Origin: Priapulus caudatus
Taxonomy: Eukaryota; Priapulida; Priapulimorpha; Priapulimorphida; Priapulidae
DNA length: 23,904 bases
Assembly: GCF_000485595.1 (NCBI RefSeq)
Contig: NW_014577167.1
Span: forward strand, 496,353-520,256
Direction: 5' to 3'
Shown: positions 1 through 9,931 of the stretch, piece after piece
How positions within the stretch are numbered: position 1 is the stretch's first letter
How the letters are laid out: each line of letters begins with the position of its first letter
Translations under genes and position numbers: made by a program
The notes under the pieces: generated by a model
Seen by the model: the letters and a program-made list of their open reading frames with translations, nothing else
What the model was told of the DNA's origin: nothing
The model's database searches: none

Positions 1-473
1 ATCCTAAATGCATAACCACAAAGAGCCCGGAGGAAACATGCTCGACACAATACGAGCCTATTTCGTGCCACACAAAGCGAACCCTGGAACTCTCTATCTC
101 TTCCCAGTGTTGACACACGCCGAGAAAACGCGTCGCCCGACGCAGGGACCCCTCAAAGAAAGCGGCATCGTGTCACGGCAGTTGCTCGGCTTCACCACAT
201 CAACACAATATCTCGCCCACGCTCCACATTTAAATTGAATAAAGCGAAAATAAAAGTGAGCCAAACTGAAAGCGCGACAGCCAGGGGAATTCCCGTTGCT
301 ACATACATACATACACATATATATCGATCGGAGACTGGTCATGCAGCGGTGATCCTCACGCTCGCGCGCCCGCCAACCCAAGGCTTGAAGGCAGACCCGA
401 GAACACACCAGAACAGCAGATCGTTACGTCAGTCGACATCGTGACTGAAGCACAGGAGCCGCGTTTGCCTTCT
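1..473. other. Unique sequence, no gene recognised
   Basis: Both strands carry only short open frames (at most about 104 codons) that overlap one another and resemble no protein family I know. The only structure is a short ACAT/AT simple-sequence patch near 299-322. I see no splice-bounded exon, promoter or RNA gene. Confidence 0.6.
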
Positions 474-986
474 GTCAGAGAGAGAGAGGGGGAGCAGGGA
501 GAGAATGAGAGAGGGGGAGGGAGGCAGAGAATGAGAGAGGGTGAGGGAGGGAGAGAATGAGAGAGGGGAGGAGGGAGGCAGAGAATGAGAGAGGGGGAGC
601 AGTGAGAGAATGAGAGAGGGGACGAGGGAGAGAATGAGAGAGAGGGAGGAGGGAGATAATGAGAGAGGGGACGAGGGAGAGAATGAGAGAGGGGGAGGAG
701 GGAGAGAATGAGAGAGGGGCTAGAAGGGAGAGAATGAGAGAGGGGGAGGAGAGAGAGAATGAGAGAGGGGGGAGGAGGGAGAGAATGAGAGAGGGGGAGG
801 AGGGAGAGAATAAGAGAGAGAGGGAGAGAATAAGAGGTGGAGGAGGGCGAGAATGAGAGAGGGGGAGGGGAAGAATGAGAGACTCAGAGGGAGAGGAGGG
901 ATGGAGAGACTGAGAGAAGGGGTGGAGGGAGAGAATGAGAGAGGGGGAGGAAGGACAGAATGAGAGAGGGGCGAAAGAGAGTCAGA

Positions 987-1039
<53 letters not shown>

Positions 1040-1054
1040 CGAGACGGGGGGAGC
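474..1054. repeat. Purine-strand (GA/GGGA) minisatellite ending in a pure (GA)n run
   Basis: About 580 bases are almost entirely A and G on the plus strand. An irregular unit of roughly 25-30 bases built on GAATGAGAGAGGGGGAGGAG is reiterated about twenty times, with variants such as GCAGTGAGAG and GACGAGG. It grades into an uninterrupted (GA)n run of about 40 bases at 991-1030. The tract creates apparent open frames of Arg/Glu/Gly on the plus strand and Ser/Leu/Pro on the minus strand, which are composition artefacts. Homopurine/homopyrimidine tracts of this length can form intramolecular triplex (H-DNA). That is a known property of such DNA and is not demonstrated here. Confidence 0.95.
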
Positions 1055-1178
1055 GGGTGACACAGAAACTGACATCAATGTCCGCGTTCAGTGACAACAC
1101 AGTGCACCGCAGTCCCTCGAGCTACGGGTGGGTGTTCAGGAAATGTCACCAGCACCATAATATCTGCACGTACATAGC

Positions 1179-1241
1179 CACACACACGCACGCACACACG
1201 CACGCACACACACACACACACGCACACGCACGCACGCGCGC
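1179..1241. repeat. (CA)n/(CACG)n microsatellite
   Basis: Alternating CA dinucleotides are mixed with CACG and CGCG steps and end in CGCACGCGCG. It is an alternating purine-pyrimidine tract and a candidate Z-DNA former. It lies about 125 bases after the purine minisatellite. Confidence 0.95.
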
Positions 1242-2240
1242 AGACTTGAATTGGCGTGGCTACAGTGACATGCCTGTTTTTCTAGCGTGTGTCTATGTCG
1301 TCTGTACACCATCATAATCGCGCCCATCAACACAAGATCATCCTGCTATAATCCAATACGACGTCATTATAAGAGGGCACCCACCGCAGACGTACTATTA
1401 AGAATCGACGCTAAGATAACACGCTGTTGGGGAACTGACAACATGAAGAACGATAATTCCCTCGACCTTTATTTAAAAATGTATTTATTAGCTCTTGATA
1501 TGATGGGATTATCGCTGCATGCTTCTCGGATGGACTCCGGAAAAGAACACATAAAAGCACGCAGATAGCATCGCACAGTTCGACTGTACAACTACTACTG
1601 ACTGTATAGCGCGGCATTACGACCCAATCAAAGCCACGAAAGTACTCATTTAATGACCCCTCGCTACATATTGATTAGCAGCAGATAAATCATTGACACT
1701 GAAAGGCGAGGAATGCGCATACAATCGGGAGGCCACGTAAGAGCACGCGCCCCACGTACGCAGACATCGTAGTAACATGACGTAGCATCATCTCTCTGTA
1801 CTGGGTTGGCGGAGGAGGGGGACCACCCGAACTCCGCAAGTACATCCATTTACATCGCCAGGCATGAGAAGAATGCGATACGCTCGCGAGATAGGGGAGG
1901 GATACTACAGCAAGAAGGATGGATGCTACTGCAGCAGGAAGGATGCGGCAGCAGGAGGTATAGATCTCACCACACTCGGGTGTCAATGCACGCAGCCATT
2001 GCAGCCGCTGGCCCTGCTGCTTTCGCCTGTCAGTAACCGCGTATCGTGCGTACAGGCGGCGATGCCTCGGCCACATGCAGCCATTTAGTACCTAACCACA
2101 ACTACGAGCAATGATGATATATTATGCGCTGTCTACTCGCGCAGACAGCACAGAGGCATATCGCACACGGCCAGTCGAACGTCTTATACCGAAAACCTGC
2201 TACCATTACCACAGAGACGAGTCTACAGTTAGGTTCGCCG
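1242..2240. other. Unique sequence, no gene recognised
   Basis: Several overlapping short frames (60-128 codons on either strand) lack domain features, and their codons look like random CpG-containing DNA. At 1905-1955 there is a small imperfect repeat of CAGCAGGAAGGATG-type blocks. No RNA gene or exon can be supported. Confidence 0.55.
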
Positions 2241-2325
2241 TAGCTCTAGAACTATAGCCTTTCGCTCCGCCACAGGTAGAGAGTCTGTCTCTGTCGCGGC
2301 GCGAAGGGCTACAGTTCTAGAGCTA
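2241..2325. repeat. 85-nt fold-back hairpin with a 25-bp stem
   Basis: The 25 bases at 2241-2265 (beginning TAGCTCTAGAACTATAGCC) are the inverted complement of 2301-2325, with only two mismatches. The 35-base interior also folds: CCGC at 2267 pairs with GCGG at 2296, and AGAGA pairs with TCTCT. The whole fold is the size of a microRNA precursor or a very small MITE-type element. A related stem occurs 1 kb downstream (3238-3346), which favours a dispersed hairpin repeat over a unique gene. I see no target-site duplication. Confidence 0.75.
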
Positions 2326-2625
2326 GGTTCGTCTGTGAAGCCAACGGTGAACAGATCGGGCGGTCATGCACGCACTTACCACACGAGAACAGCGATGCGT
2401 AGTCTCTGCCTGCCATCGTCTGTTCGATCTACAGCCGAGTTTCGACCGCTACATACAGACGTACGCATCCGACACACAGACTCCCAGCAGACACACGCGG
2501 CCAATATGTCAGAAAACACACACACACATATTATAATCTGCCACTGGATTCATTCGACTGGGTTCATCTGACTCACAGACCCTCGCGCCTGCATTATTAA
2601 TGAGCTGACACGTGACACGCAGCAG
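2326..2625. other. Unique spacer, no gene recognised
   Basis: Apart from a short CA run near 2517-2529 nothing repetitive is visible. One 78-codon plus-strand frame (2335-2571) is not recognised and resembles no family. Confidence 0.5.
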
Positions 2626-2895
2626 ACTCTCTCTCTCTCTCGCTCGCTCTCGCTCTCTCTTTCTCTCTCCCTCGCGCTCTCTCTTTCTCGATCTCTCTCT
2701 CTCTCTCGCCCGCGCTCTCTCTTTCTCGCTCGCGTTCGCTCTCTCTCTCTTTCTCTCTCCCTCGCGCTCTCTCTTTCTCGATCTCTCTCTCTCTCTCTCG
2801 CCCGCGCTCGCTCTCGCTCGCGTTCTCTCTCGACCGCGCTCTCTCTCTTTCTCTCTCGCTGCTTCTATCTCCCTCGCGGGCTCTCTCTTTCTCTC
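2626..2895. repeat. CT/CTCG pyrimidine tract with a 90-bp internal period
   Basis: The plus strand is nearly all pyrimidine, broken by GCTCGC/CGCG steps. A block of about 60 bases beginning TTCTCTCTCCCTCGCGCTCT occurs at 2661 and again at 2751 with the same CTTTCTCGAT interruption, so part of the tract grew by duplicating a 90-bp higher-order unit. The Ser/Leu/Arg frame through it (2612-2926) is a composition artefact. Confidence 0.93.
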
Positions 2896-3224
2896 AGTGA
2901 GCCGGCAGCTATATCGTCATCAATAATACAGACCGTACCACGCATGTCGCGCCGTCTATCGCAGACACGCGCGCGCCTTGCTCTGTCTGCATTATCCATG
3001 GTCAATGATCAATTTAACACTTTGCGCACCTCGTGCACCGCCACTTAGAACGGATGCAGGCAACAGCGCGCGCGCCAGCCGCATTCATGTCTTCACTTAA
3101 TTAGCCGACGTGTATACGTGATGTTGCACTGACTGTGAGTGCATTCATTATCACATATCATGAATTTTATATCAACTTCGCTCTGCATGCACAGCCCTGC
3201 AAACCGAATGACGACATGGAAAAG

Positions 3225-3355
3225 GCTAGTATCAATTTAGCTCTAGTAGTAGTACTATAGCCCGCGTACATTGACTGCCGCTGGCCTATAGCTAGCTATA
3301 GTACCAGGAGCCTATATTATCTTACTCCTGATAGTACTAGAGCTAGTATCAATTA
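3225..3355. repeat. Nested fold-back flanked by a 13/14-base direct repeat
   Basis: TAGCTCTAG at 3238-3246 is the exact inverted complement of CTAGAGCTA at 3338-3346. Inside lie a perfect 16-base palindrome (CTATAGCTAGCTATAG, 3286-3301) and a CAGGAG/CTCCTG hairpin (3305-3330). GCTAGTATCAATT occurs at 3225-3237 and again at 3342-3354, bracketing the structure and partly overlapping its right arm. The TAGCTCTAG and ACTATAGCC elements also occur in the hairpin at 2241-2325, so the two are probably related. The arrangement suggests a small non-autonomous inverted-repeat element. It is not assigned to a superfamily. Confidence 0.6.
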
Positions 3356-3537
3356 TGTTGTTGTAACGAACATACCTGTGAATAACTCACGGTAGATAGC
3401 ATATTAGACTGACATTACTACGGATGTAATATCTATTATATTACCAGACTATATATTAATTAAACTCACTGCAAGCGTCTTAATCTGGAATCTCTGTTAA
3501 TGCTGAACATATTGAAAACAGATGTAACAAATTTCAA

Positions 3538-3610
3538 TCGCGCGCGCCTGTGTGTGTGTGCGCGTGTGTGTGTGTGCGCGTGCGTGTGTGTGCGCGCGCG
3601 CGCACGCGCA
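3538..3610. repeat. (TG)n/(CG)n microsatellite
   Basis: An alternating purine-pyrimidine run of TG and CG dinucleotides, including CGCGCGCGCGCAC at its 3' side, is followed by a small palindromic patch of TGCATGCATACATGCATG. It is a strong Z-DNA candidate by composition. The Cys/Val frames through it are artefacts. Confidence 0.95.
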
Positions 3611-5095
3611 TGGGTGCATGCATACATGCATGGGTGTCTGTCACTCTTACCGCGGCTGGCGTTTCCATGCCTTGCAGAGAGGGGCTGCATCCACAGTCGT
3701 ACCACTCAGTAACGTGCGCGCACAGTCTACAGCAATACTTGCTGACGAGCAGAACACCGCCCACTAACTGATGATGAGCTTCAAAAACACATCGCATCAC
3801 AGAATCCGATCATCTCTTCGCATCGAATCTAACCATGGCAACGCATATCCGCCACCACCAGCTCTTCCTTCTCCACCTTTGGCTCTGCACACGCCGAGAC
3901 CAGCACGCATCCAAAATAGGCAGAGGCTGGCCTTTGGAGTCAATGCTATGTGGGCTGTACCATTACGCCGAGCTGCACGCACCGCGCGGGGTGGGTGTAG
4001 TCAGCAGGGAGCGATACACTGTAGCGACGATGGGCGTAATGTCGGTGGGAGTGTTTTCCGCCCACAGAAATTGAATGGAAATCATAAAACCTTAATTGGC
4101 ATGGGTAGGTCTCGACTGTTACTATAAAGCCCGCGGCTGCAAGTATTACTATTTCTAGCAAATCGTTAACAGGTTGGTGTAAGGTACAATATAAAGACGT
4201 CAGCGAGATGAAAACCGTACATTGCCCACGGTGTGAATAAACGCGTAGTAATGGTTAAGTATGACAAGTAATCACTAATGGCAATGAAATTGCACAGTAA
4301 TGTTAGTATACATGCAAATTCGGCTATGTCAGTAATATTTGTATAAATCGGAAAATCACACTGTGCTACATGCAACTGAGAAACGAACACTACATCTAAT
4401 CTAGAACTGCAATACAGGATTGTGGGCTTTTTTATCATCGTGGTCCTAATGCAGCATTATTTTAACATCTATACGTTAAAAGATGGAAATATTACAGATC
4501 CGCTCCTACATCCACGCAGTATAGACATGCCGGTAATGAAATCACGCTCGCGGCATACCTATGTATCTATCTATACGCGTACGCGATGAGCTTACCAAGC
4601 AGCTCACACAGGAACACGCCAATGCTTCCACCTGTAAGATTTTACCTGTCTGGCAGCAATGCTGAGAAGATTTGCATCTACCGGGCAGCGGAGGCACGGT
4701 TCGCACGAAGTACAGGAAGCTATCCAGAATGACCCCGGCTGCATTCTCCGCGCGCACAGCCAGCGAGCTAGGTCACGCGTATATAGGCAGGCCGGCCGGC
4801 CGGTCAGTCGCGCAGAGCGCCTACCACCACCCGCCTACACGGACGCACCGACGTGTGAACTGAGTTCTTCCCCCCACACCCTAGCAAACCGCTCTTTTGT
4901 CTCGTCGAAACTTCACAAGTCGCTGCTCAATTAACTCCGGTAACCACGCTGACAATGCTGACATTAGCCTACACGACTCCGGCGGGGTCCGTGCAACTGC
5001 TAGCGATCGCCGACCACAATGCGGCCACAATGTCTTTTTAATACGACAACGCGTCCGTCGTACGCCATCGGCGGCATCGCTGAGATGAAATCAAC
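3611..5095. other. Unique sequence, no gene recognised
   Basis: Only short frames occur, up to 118 codons at 3771-4127 (plus), and none resembles a known protein. A minus-strand frame at 4166-4438 is hydrophobic in composition but sits in AT-rich DNA and shows no family motif. GGCCGGCCGGCCGG at 4790-4803 is a short self-complementary GC block next to a TATATA at 4780. No exon can be supported. Confidence 0.5.
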
Positions 5096-5146
5096 ACCAC
5101 AACAACATACAAACAACAACAACGACGACGACGACGACGACGACGA
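5096..5146. repeat. (AAC)n then (GAC)n trinucleotide repeat
   Basis: Imperfect AAC/CAA triplets change over to an uninterrupted GAC run of about eight units (about 5122-5146). There is no open frame of useful length around it, so I see no reason to call it a coding poly-amino-acid run. Confidence 0.92.
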
Positions 5147-5939
5147 TCGCAAACAGCAGTGGTATTTCGCGCCGTGTACACATTAGCACGACGACGTACT
5201 CAATGCCGCACAGGTTACCAACCAGGTTCAAGTAATAACCACGAATCCGTGCCCAAGGTTCGTGCGCGCATCCGAAGATGTCGAGAAGAGAGGCAGAGAG
5301 AGTTGCTTGCCGTTTACGAGCTGGTATCTCACTCGCGTCGCCCGCTTACGTAGTTAGTTTACTACTAACGACCAATAACCCAATAAAAGCGGCACCCGGC
5401 ATGAACTGCATGTCTCAGCGCACATCGACAAGTGCGCGCCTACGCGAATGTCGCCCGCATCAAAGTACAGGAACAGGAGTTAATCATACACCGCGGCTGC
5501 AACCAACCTTTGATATGAAACCTGACCGAAATCGCCCGAAGGCGCGGTTACATTCTGACGTCGGTGTTAGCCAATGGCAATTAAAAAGGGTAAAGATTTG
5601 CCAGACAAACCCGTTGTCTAAGGCTTTATGGTCAGTGACATCATTATGGTTGCAATCAGGTATGTAGCGGATTAGCATAACAAAGTGGATACCGCCTTGC
5701 CGACCCAGGCAATCCTGTTAACTCCAAACAGCACGAGGTAAACGCGTATAGAGGCTAGACAAACCAGAAGGATGAAGGAATACATTAAGTCGCATGCAAT
5801 GCGCTTAGTCAGAAGTTGAGAACTAGTGTTGATCTGTCACAGCATGGGAACACACACAATTATGACAACACGCACGAGAAATGTTATTATTTCTAACAGG
5901 ATTGTGTATATATCAGCAGCAGTATAATTCTGTGTTTCG
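5147..5939. other. Unique sequence, no gene recognised
   Basis: A 129-codon plus-strand frame (5278-5667) runs through this stretch without any motif or residue bias that I recognise. Nothing else structured is visible. Confidence 0.5.
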
Positions 5940-6225
5940 CCTGATGTGTATATGCATACGTTTATGCGTGTGTGCGTGCGTTATAAAAGTGGGCGCATGC
6001 GTGCAAGCCCACTAGCGTATGTATACGCATGAGCACATGTGTGCATGGGGGTGTGTGTGCATGGATGTGTGCGTACGTGAGTTAGTGTATATGCGTCCAT
6101 GGATGTGCGTTAGTGTATATGCGTCCATGGGTGTGCATATGCGTGCAGGATTGGGTATGTGCATGTGATTGAGTGAGTATGCGTGTGTGCGTGCATCAGT
6201 ATGTATATGAGTGCATGCGCGCTTG
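5940..6225. repeat. TG/TGCG-rich minisatellite with a 28-bp unit
   Basis: A G/T-rich region is rich in GTGTGCGTGCG, GTATATGCGT and CATGGGTGTG blocks. The clearest higher-order repeat is a 28-base unit starting GTTAGTGTATATGCGTCCAT, present at 6081-6108 and 6109-6136 with one change (ATGG against GTGG-type ending). The His/Thr frame on the minus strand is a by-product. Confidence 0.85.
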
Positions 6226-8462
6226 GGTTTACGTTCGCGTACATTGGAGAACTTGCTGTAAAAAAAGTCACGGGGGTTCGCAGGTGTTAAAATCACATTT
6301 CGCATTGTGACATACTATCACGGGACTAATTAGAGTTCAAAAAGTAATAATTATTTTGACCAGATGCCCAGGTGGCCATCATTATATGTCCAGAATAACA
6401 AATCGACATGACGTGACGATTGACACGCACCAAGAGAGCGCCGTAGTGTCTACGTATATATGGCATCTCAGCTACTTCAATAATAATGCAATGGCGAAAT
6501 AGCGCATAATTATATATAGCTCTGTTATTGATGAACTGTCAAATGCTAGCATGGGTACCCCTATATAATTCATCACGATTTCAACAAGGTGCACGGTAAT
6601 TGATGTAGGCTCAGAATTACTTCGTTGGAATCCCACATAACGCAAGCCCTGATACTACGCACGTAGCCCATAGTATATCACATGAGTTACGTAAATTAAT
6701 ATGACACAGGTTACGTTAGCGTGACGTCACGCGCAGCGTTCATACGCATCGGCTGCCCTAAATGCCGTTCTAAATGCGTTCTACATACATCATCGCCCAA
6801 ACTGCAAGGACCCCACAAAAGAAAGAGTTCACCGATCGGTCTTTGACATGAAGATACCAGGAGATTTCGCGGGGGGGATTTCGTCTACAAAACCCAAGCC
6901 GCGTAAACAATTCGCGTGACAGCAGTAAACAGAACAGTACACAGCTGGCATCCTTTCTATAGCTGCGTGCATACGTGTGTGGCAGGCTTACAGAGCGCCT
7001 GTCTATCCCTCCGATGTCCGCCCACGTCGTGTCGTTTGTTCGCGCGTATGAACTCCGGACGCGTTCGAATTCACGTCGGCATCTGACACGAAAACACCGC
7101 AAGGATTTGAGGATCTGATAAATACCAGCGACATTTGTTTACACGCCGTCTTTGTGTCGTTGCTCAGCACCCGTCTGCCTTTTGTCCGCCTGACCCTAAC
7201 CCACCCCGACATCTGTTTCCATCTCAGCTATCTTTCTAGCTGGCACGTATATACATGGCTTTTCTATAATACGTATCACTGAATCAACAAAACCTCTCAT
7301 TTAAATTTTCATTAACCTCTCAACAAATCACGCCTGTCTTTACACAGTGTCGTTATTCTCTCTGGTTTTCGCATTTCAATCGAAATGCCACAAATTCGGA
7401 GGCAGGCTGCAACTACGCGCGGAAGTCACAGATACTGCGCGCGCGCCTCTTTGAACATATTAATGCGAAAAACATCACAGAGCAACCCGGAAGACGAAGA
7501 TAGTGATCACATTCTGTGAATTCGTGCAGATGCATAGCTTGGAATCAGATTCGATGTCTCACTTGATTACGATAGTGCGCGAATCCGTGCGTACGTTCAC
7601 TGCATATTATGCGTGCAATGATACAAACGCGCGTGCACGCACACACAAACATGTGAACACGATCATATACACGCGACACACGTGGTGGACCGTCGTGATA
7701 AATTTCGGATATACGCGGAAATTGGATTGCAAATATTGGTTTTACGATAAGAATGAAGGGTGTCGCATTTCCACGTTATAATTTTTAAAGTTGGCAGTGA
7801 TGAACCGCTTAAACTACGTTTAAAAACACAAACTAATTTAACCAGAGGAAGCTTTATAATCGAGCGAAAACATACGTGTATTTACACTGCTAGTTGGTTT
7901 AGCAGGGGATCTCAGCACAGTCATTGTGCCACAAAACAAAAGTAGACTGTCTACGTTCATTCCATTGCTTTTGTAGTCTTTGCTTAGCCACTGCATATCC
8001 CTAGATTTTCGCAACTGCACGCTGGCAAGCATAGGGCGCAAAAAATGAATCACTTGATTTGTGATCGTTCCAAAATAAGAACATTGCATGAATGGTGTAT
8101 AACGCAATTTGCTTTATTATATACACAAATAATGTGTTTTTTATAAAGGAAAATTGACTTCAACCTATAACATAATAATATGAGAATTTTCAACTTAAAA
8201 ATTATTTATTTCAATTAATTTTACAATTGAGAATAATTCTGAGAACTTGTGAAACGTCTTTATGTTCACACCTACGATAGATTTGCTGCACATGCCCTCT
8301 ATTGGCCGAAAAACGAACTGCACATTCGTCCCCTGTCACGGGCTGTCACAATCACTACAATCTGTTTACTCAAGCTTTCATCTTACCGAAAATCACGTAA
8401 GCGCTTCCTGATTATTCACTGCCCTTGCTGGAAAATAACCCACGAATACAACGGAATAAATT
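6226..8462. other. Unique, partly AT-rich sequence, no gene recognised
   Basis: Only short frames are present. The longest is a 110-codon minus-strand frame (6770-7102), overlapped by another minus frame at 7003-7212; neither resembles a family I know. A perfect CRE-type palindrome is at 6722. From about 8100 to 8240 the sequence is strongly AT-rich. No exon, RNA gene or clear mobile element can be supported. Confidence 0.5.
6722..6729. promoter_or_regulatory. Perfect CRE-type octamer (TGACGTCA)
   Basis: The palindromic CREB/ATF consensus octamer is present in the context GTGACGTCAC followed by GCGC. No coding candidate with a matching start lies close to it, so regulatory use is unproven; a random match is possible. 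Confidence 0.3.
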
Positions 8463-8511
8463 ATTATCAAGAGCATATAAAGAATCCTTCTTTATATGCT
8501 CTTGTTATTAT
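8463..8511. repeat. Solo hairpin related to the ends of the large palindrome
   Basis: A perfect 17-bp stem (8468-8484 with 8488-8504) closes on a 3-base TCC loop. Its left half, TATCAAGAGCATATAAAGAA (8465-8484), matches the hairpin just inside the left end of the large palindrome (20169-20188) at 18 of 20 bases. The right half matches equally well in inverted orientation. Neither the flanks nor the palindrome interior are shared. It is therefore a free-standing member of the same hairpin family, either a minimal element or a footprint. A CA/CG tract follows about 45 bases later; a similar tract also lies next to the large palindrome. Confidence 0.8.
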
Positions 8512-8556
8512 CTATATGTTACACATTTAGCCCTAGCGTGTATCGTCGTTTAATTA

Positions 8557-8586
8557 CACGCACGAACGCACACAGACACGCACGTA

Positions 8587-8618
<32 letters not shown>

Positions 8619-8628
8619 CATACACACG
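8557..8628. repeat. (CACG)n/(CA)n microsatellite
   Basis: ACGC and CGCA tetramers pass into a (CA)n run ending ACATACACAC. It is an alternating purine-pyrimidine tract and a Z-DNA candidate. Confidence 0.95.
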
Positions 8629-9908
8629 ACCAGCGGCTTTTGTTGTGACTGGGGGGACGGGGACGTACCTGGACGTAGGTGAGCCCGGTGGCAGCACAAC
8701 AAGGACAAACCCGCATTAAACACCTTTACAATGTATGATTAATCATCCCGCGGATAATTGATTTGCCGAAAAACCTGATTTTCGGCCAGCAGGAGCTCTT
8801 CTGATTGACAGCATCATTGATTTACGAGTGGATGGCAGTGCATCACTCAGTCATCATCAACTCCCTATCAGTCTCCCGGCTAAGCACGAAACGATATGCA
8901 CGAAGTCTCGGCCGCATGCAAATCCTTCCCCGCGCGGCAACTCGCGCACAAAGGCTGCATCTTTAATTCAAAACCGACGCGGGCCGGATGACAGCTGACA
9001 GAACGCGTGTTATGGATGACAACAGTCGGGATAAGAGTAAACTGGTCAACATCATCAAGATATACATCCATCATCAGCAGGAGCGCGGTGGAGTTCGCAA
9101 TGTCAACACCCAAGTGCATCTAAGACCGCGGTTTATTAGTATGCCAAAGATGAGATATTTTAGATTTTAACCGAGCAGTGCAGTTTTGAGTGGAAACCCC
9201 GCCAGATATTGACACTAACATTCGCAACATCTGCCTCCAGCTATTTATCATTGATGATACTTATGCAGCAGCTGATTGCGCACTTTTATATGAGGGGAAT
9301 TAATTTCATTAGTAACACATAAATAAATGGAGCTTATGCCTCTGCAACAGAGCTAAAAATAGTTGATAGCCTAATCATTGAATAACTGCGCAATTTCACG
9401 ATCAGTTTGATGGGCACATTTTTTAGACGTGCATGTGCCATTTTACATCACTGCATGAACGTGTCTCCATATTGTCAAAGATTTTTTTTACAGCCGATTG
9501 CTCTTTATTGTGTCTGTATTGAAACCATTTACATGGTCAGTGCATTTTTAGAGCAAAGAAAGACGTTAGAAAATGGAATTCGCTTACGAGTTATCGATCA
9601 TGGTCACGTATTTCGAACACGAGTTGTGCATTGCAGTAGTATACAAACGATTTAAACCTAAATGCCATTGAAATTAAGTTGTATGGAAATGTTAATTAAC
9701 CACACATTAAATATAAATTAAAACAATTTACAATTACAAATATGTCACGAAGACATATATTCTACATTTTACGTAGAGTGGCGAGTGATTGATTCCGATG
9801 TAAGATATTACATAGTTCTAATGAATATAGAGTGTCAATAAGAGGTTATAGTCCATCAATAAGCAAAATTATAGCAGAGCTATAACAACTATATAATAAT
9901 GATATATG
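8629..9908. other. Unique sequence, AT-rich in its second half, no gene recognised
   Basis: Short frames only, with none over about 93 codons. A plus-strand frame at 9407-9655 shows no family motif. AT content rises clearly after about 9240. I see no exon or RNA gene. Confidence 0.5.
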
Positions 9909-9931
9909 ATATATATATATATATATATATA
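9909..9931. repeat. (AT)n microsatellite
   Basis: About eleven uninterrupted AT dinucleotides lie in an AT-rich neighbourhood. Confidence 0.95.

Noticed and set aside
659-1100. Arg/Glu-rich plus frame and Ser/Leu-rich minus frame
   Set aside because: Direct translation of the purine minisatellite.
1491-1501. GCTCTTGATAT, similar to the outer part of the terminal hairpin
   Set aside because: Only about 11 bases, with no inverted partner nearby; a chance match is likely.
2622-2926. Regularly spaced blocks that could suggest a CRISPR array
   Set aside because: The 90-bp period contains only two copies, the 'spacers' are the same CT-rich sequence, and the context is animal simple repeats.
5200-5260. 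GGTTCAAGTAATAACC-type sequence reminiscent of a tRNA T-arm
   Set aside because: No acceptor, D-arm or anticodon stem can be built around it.
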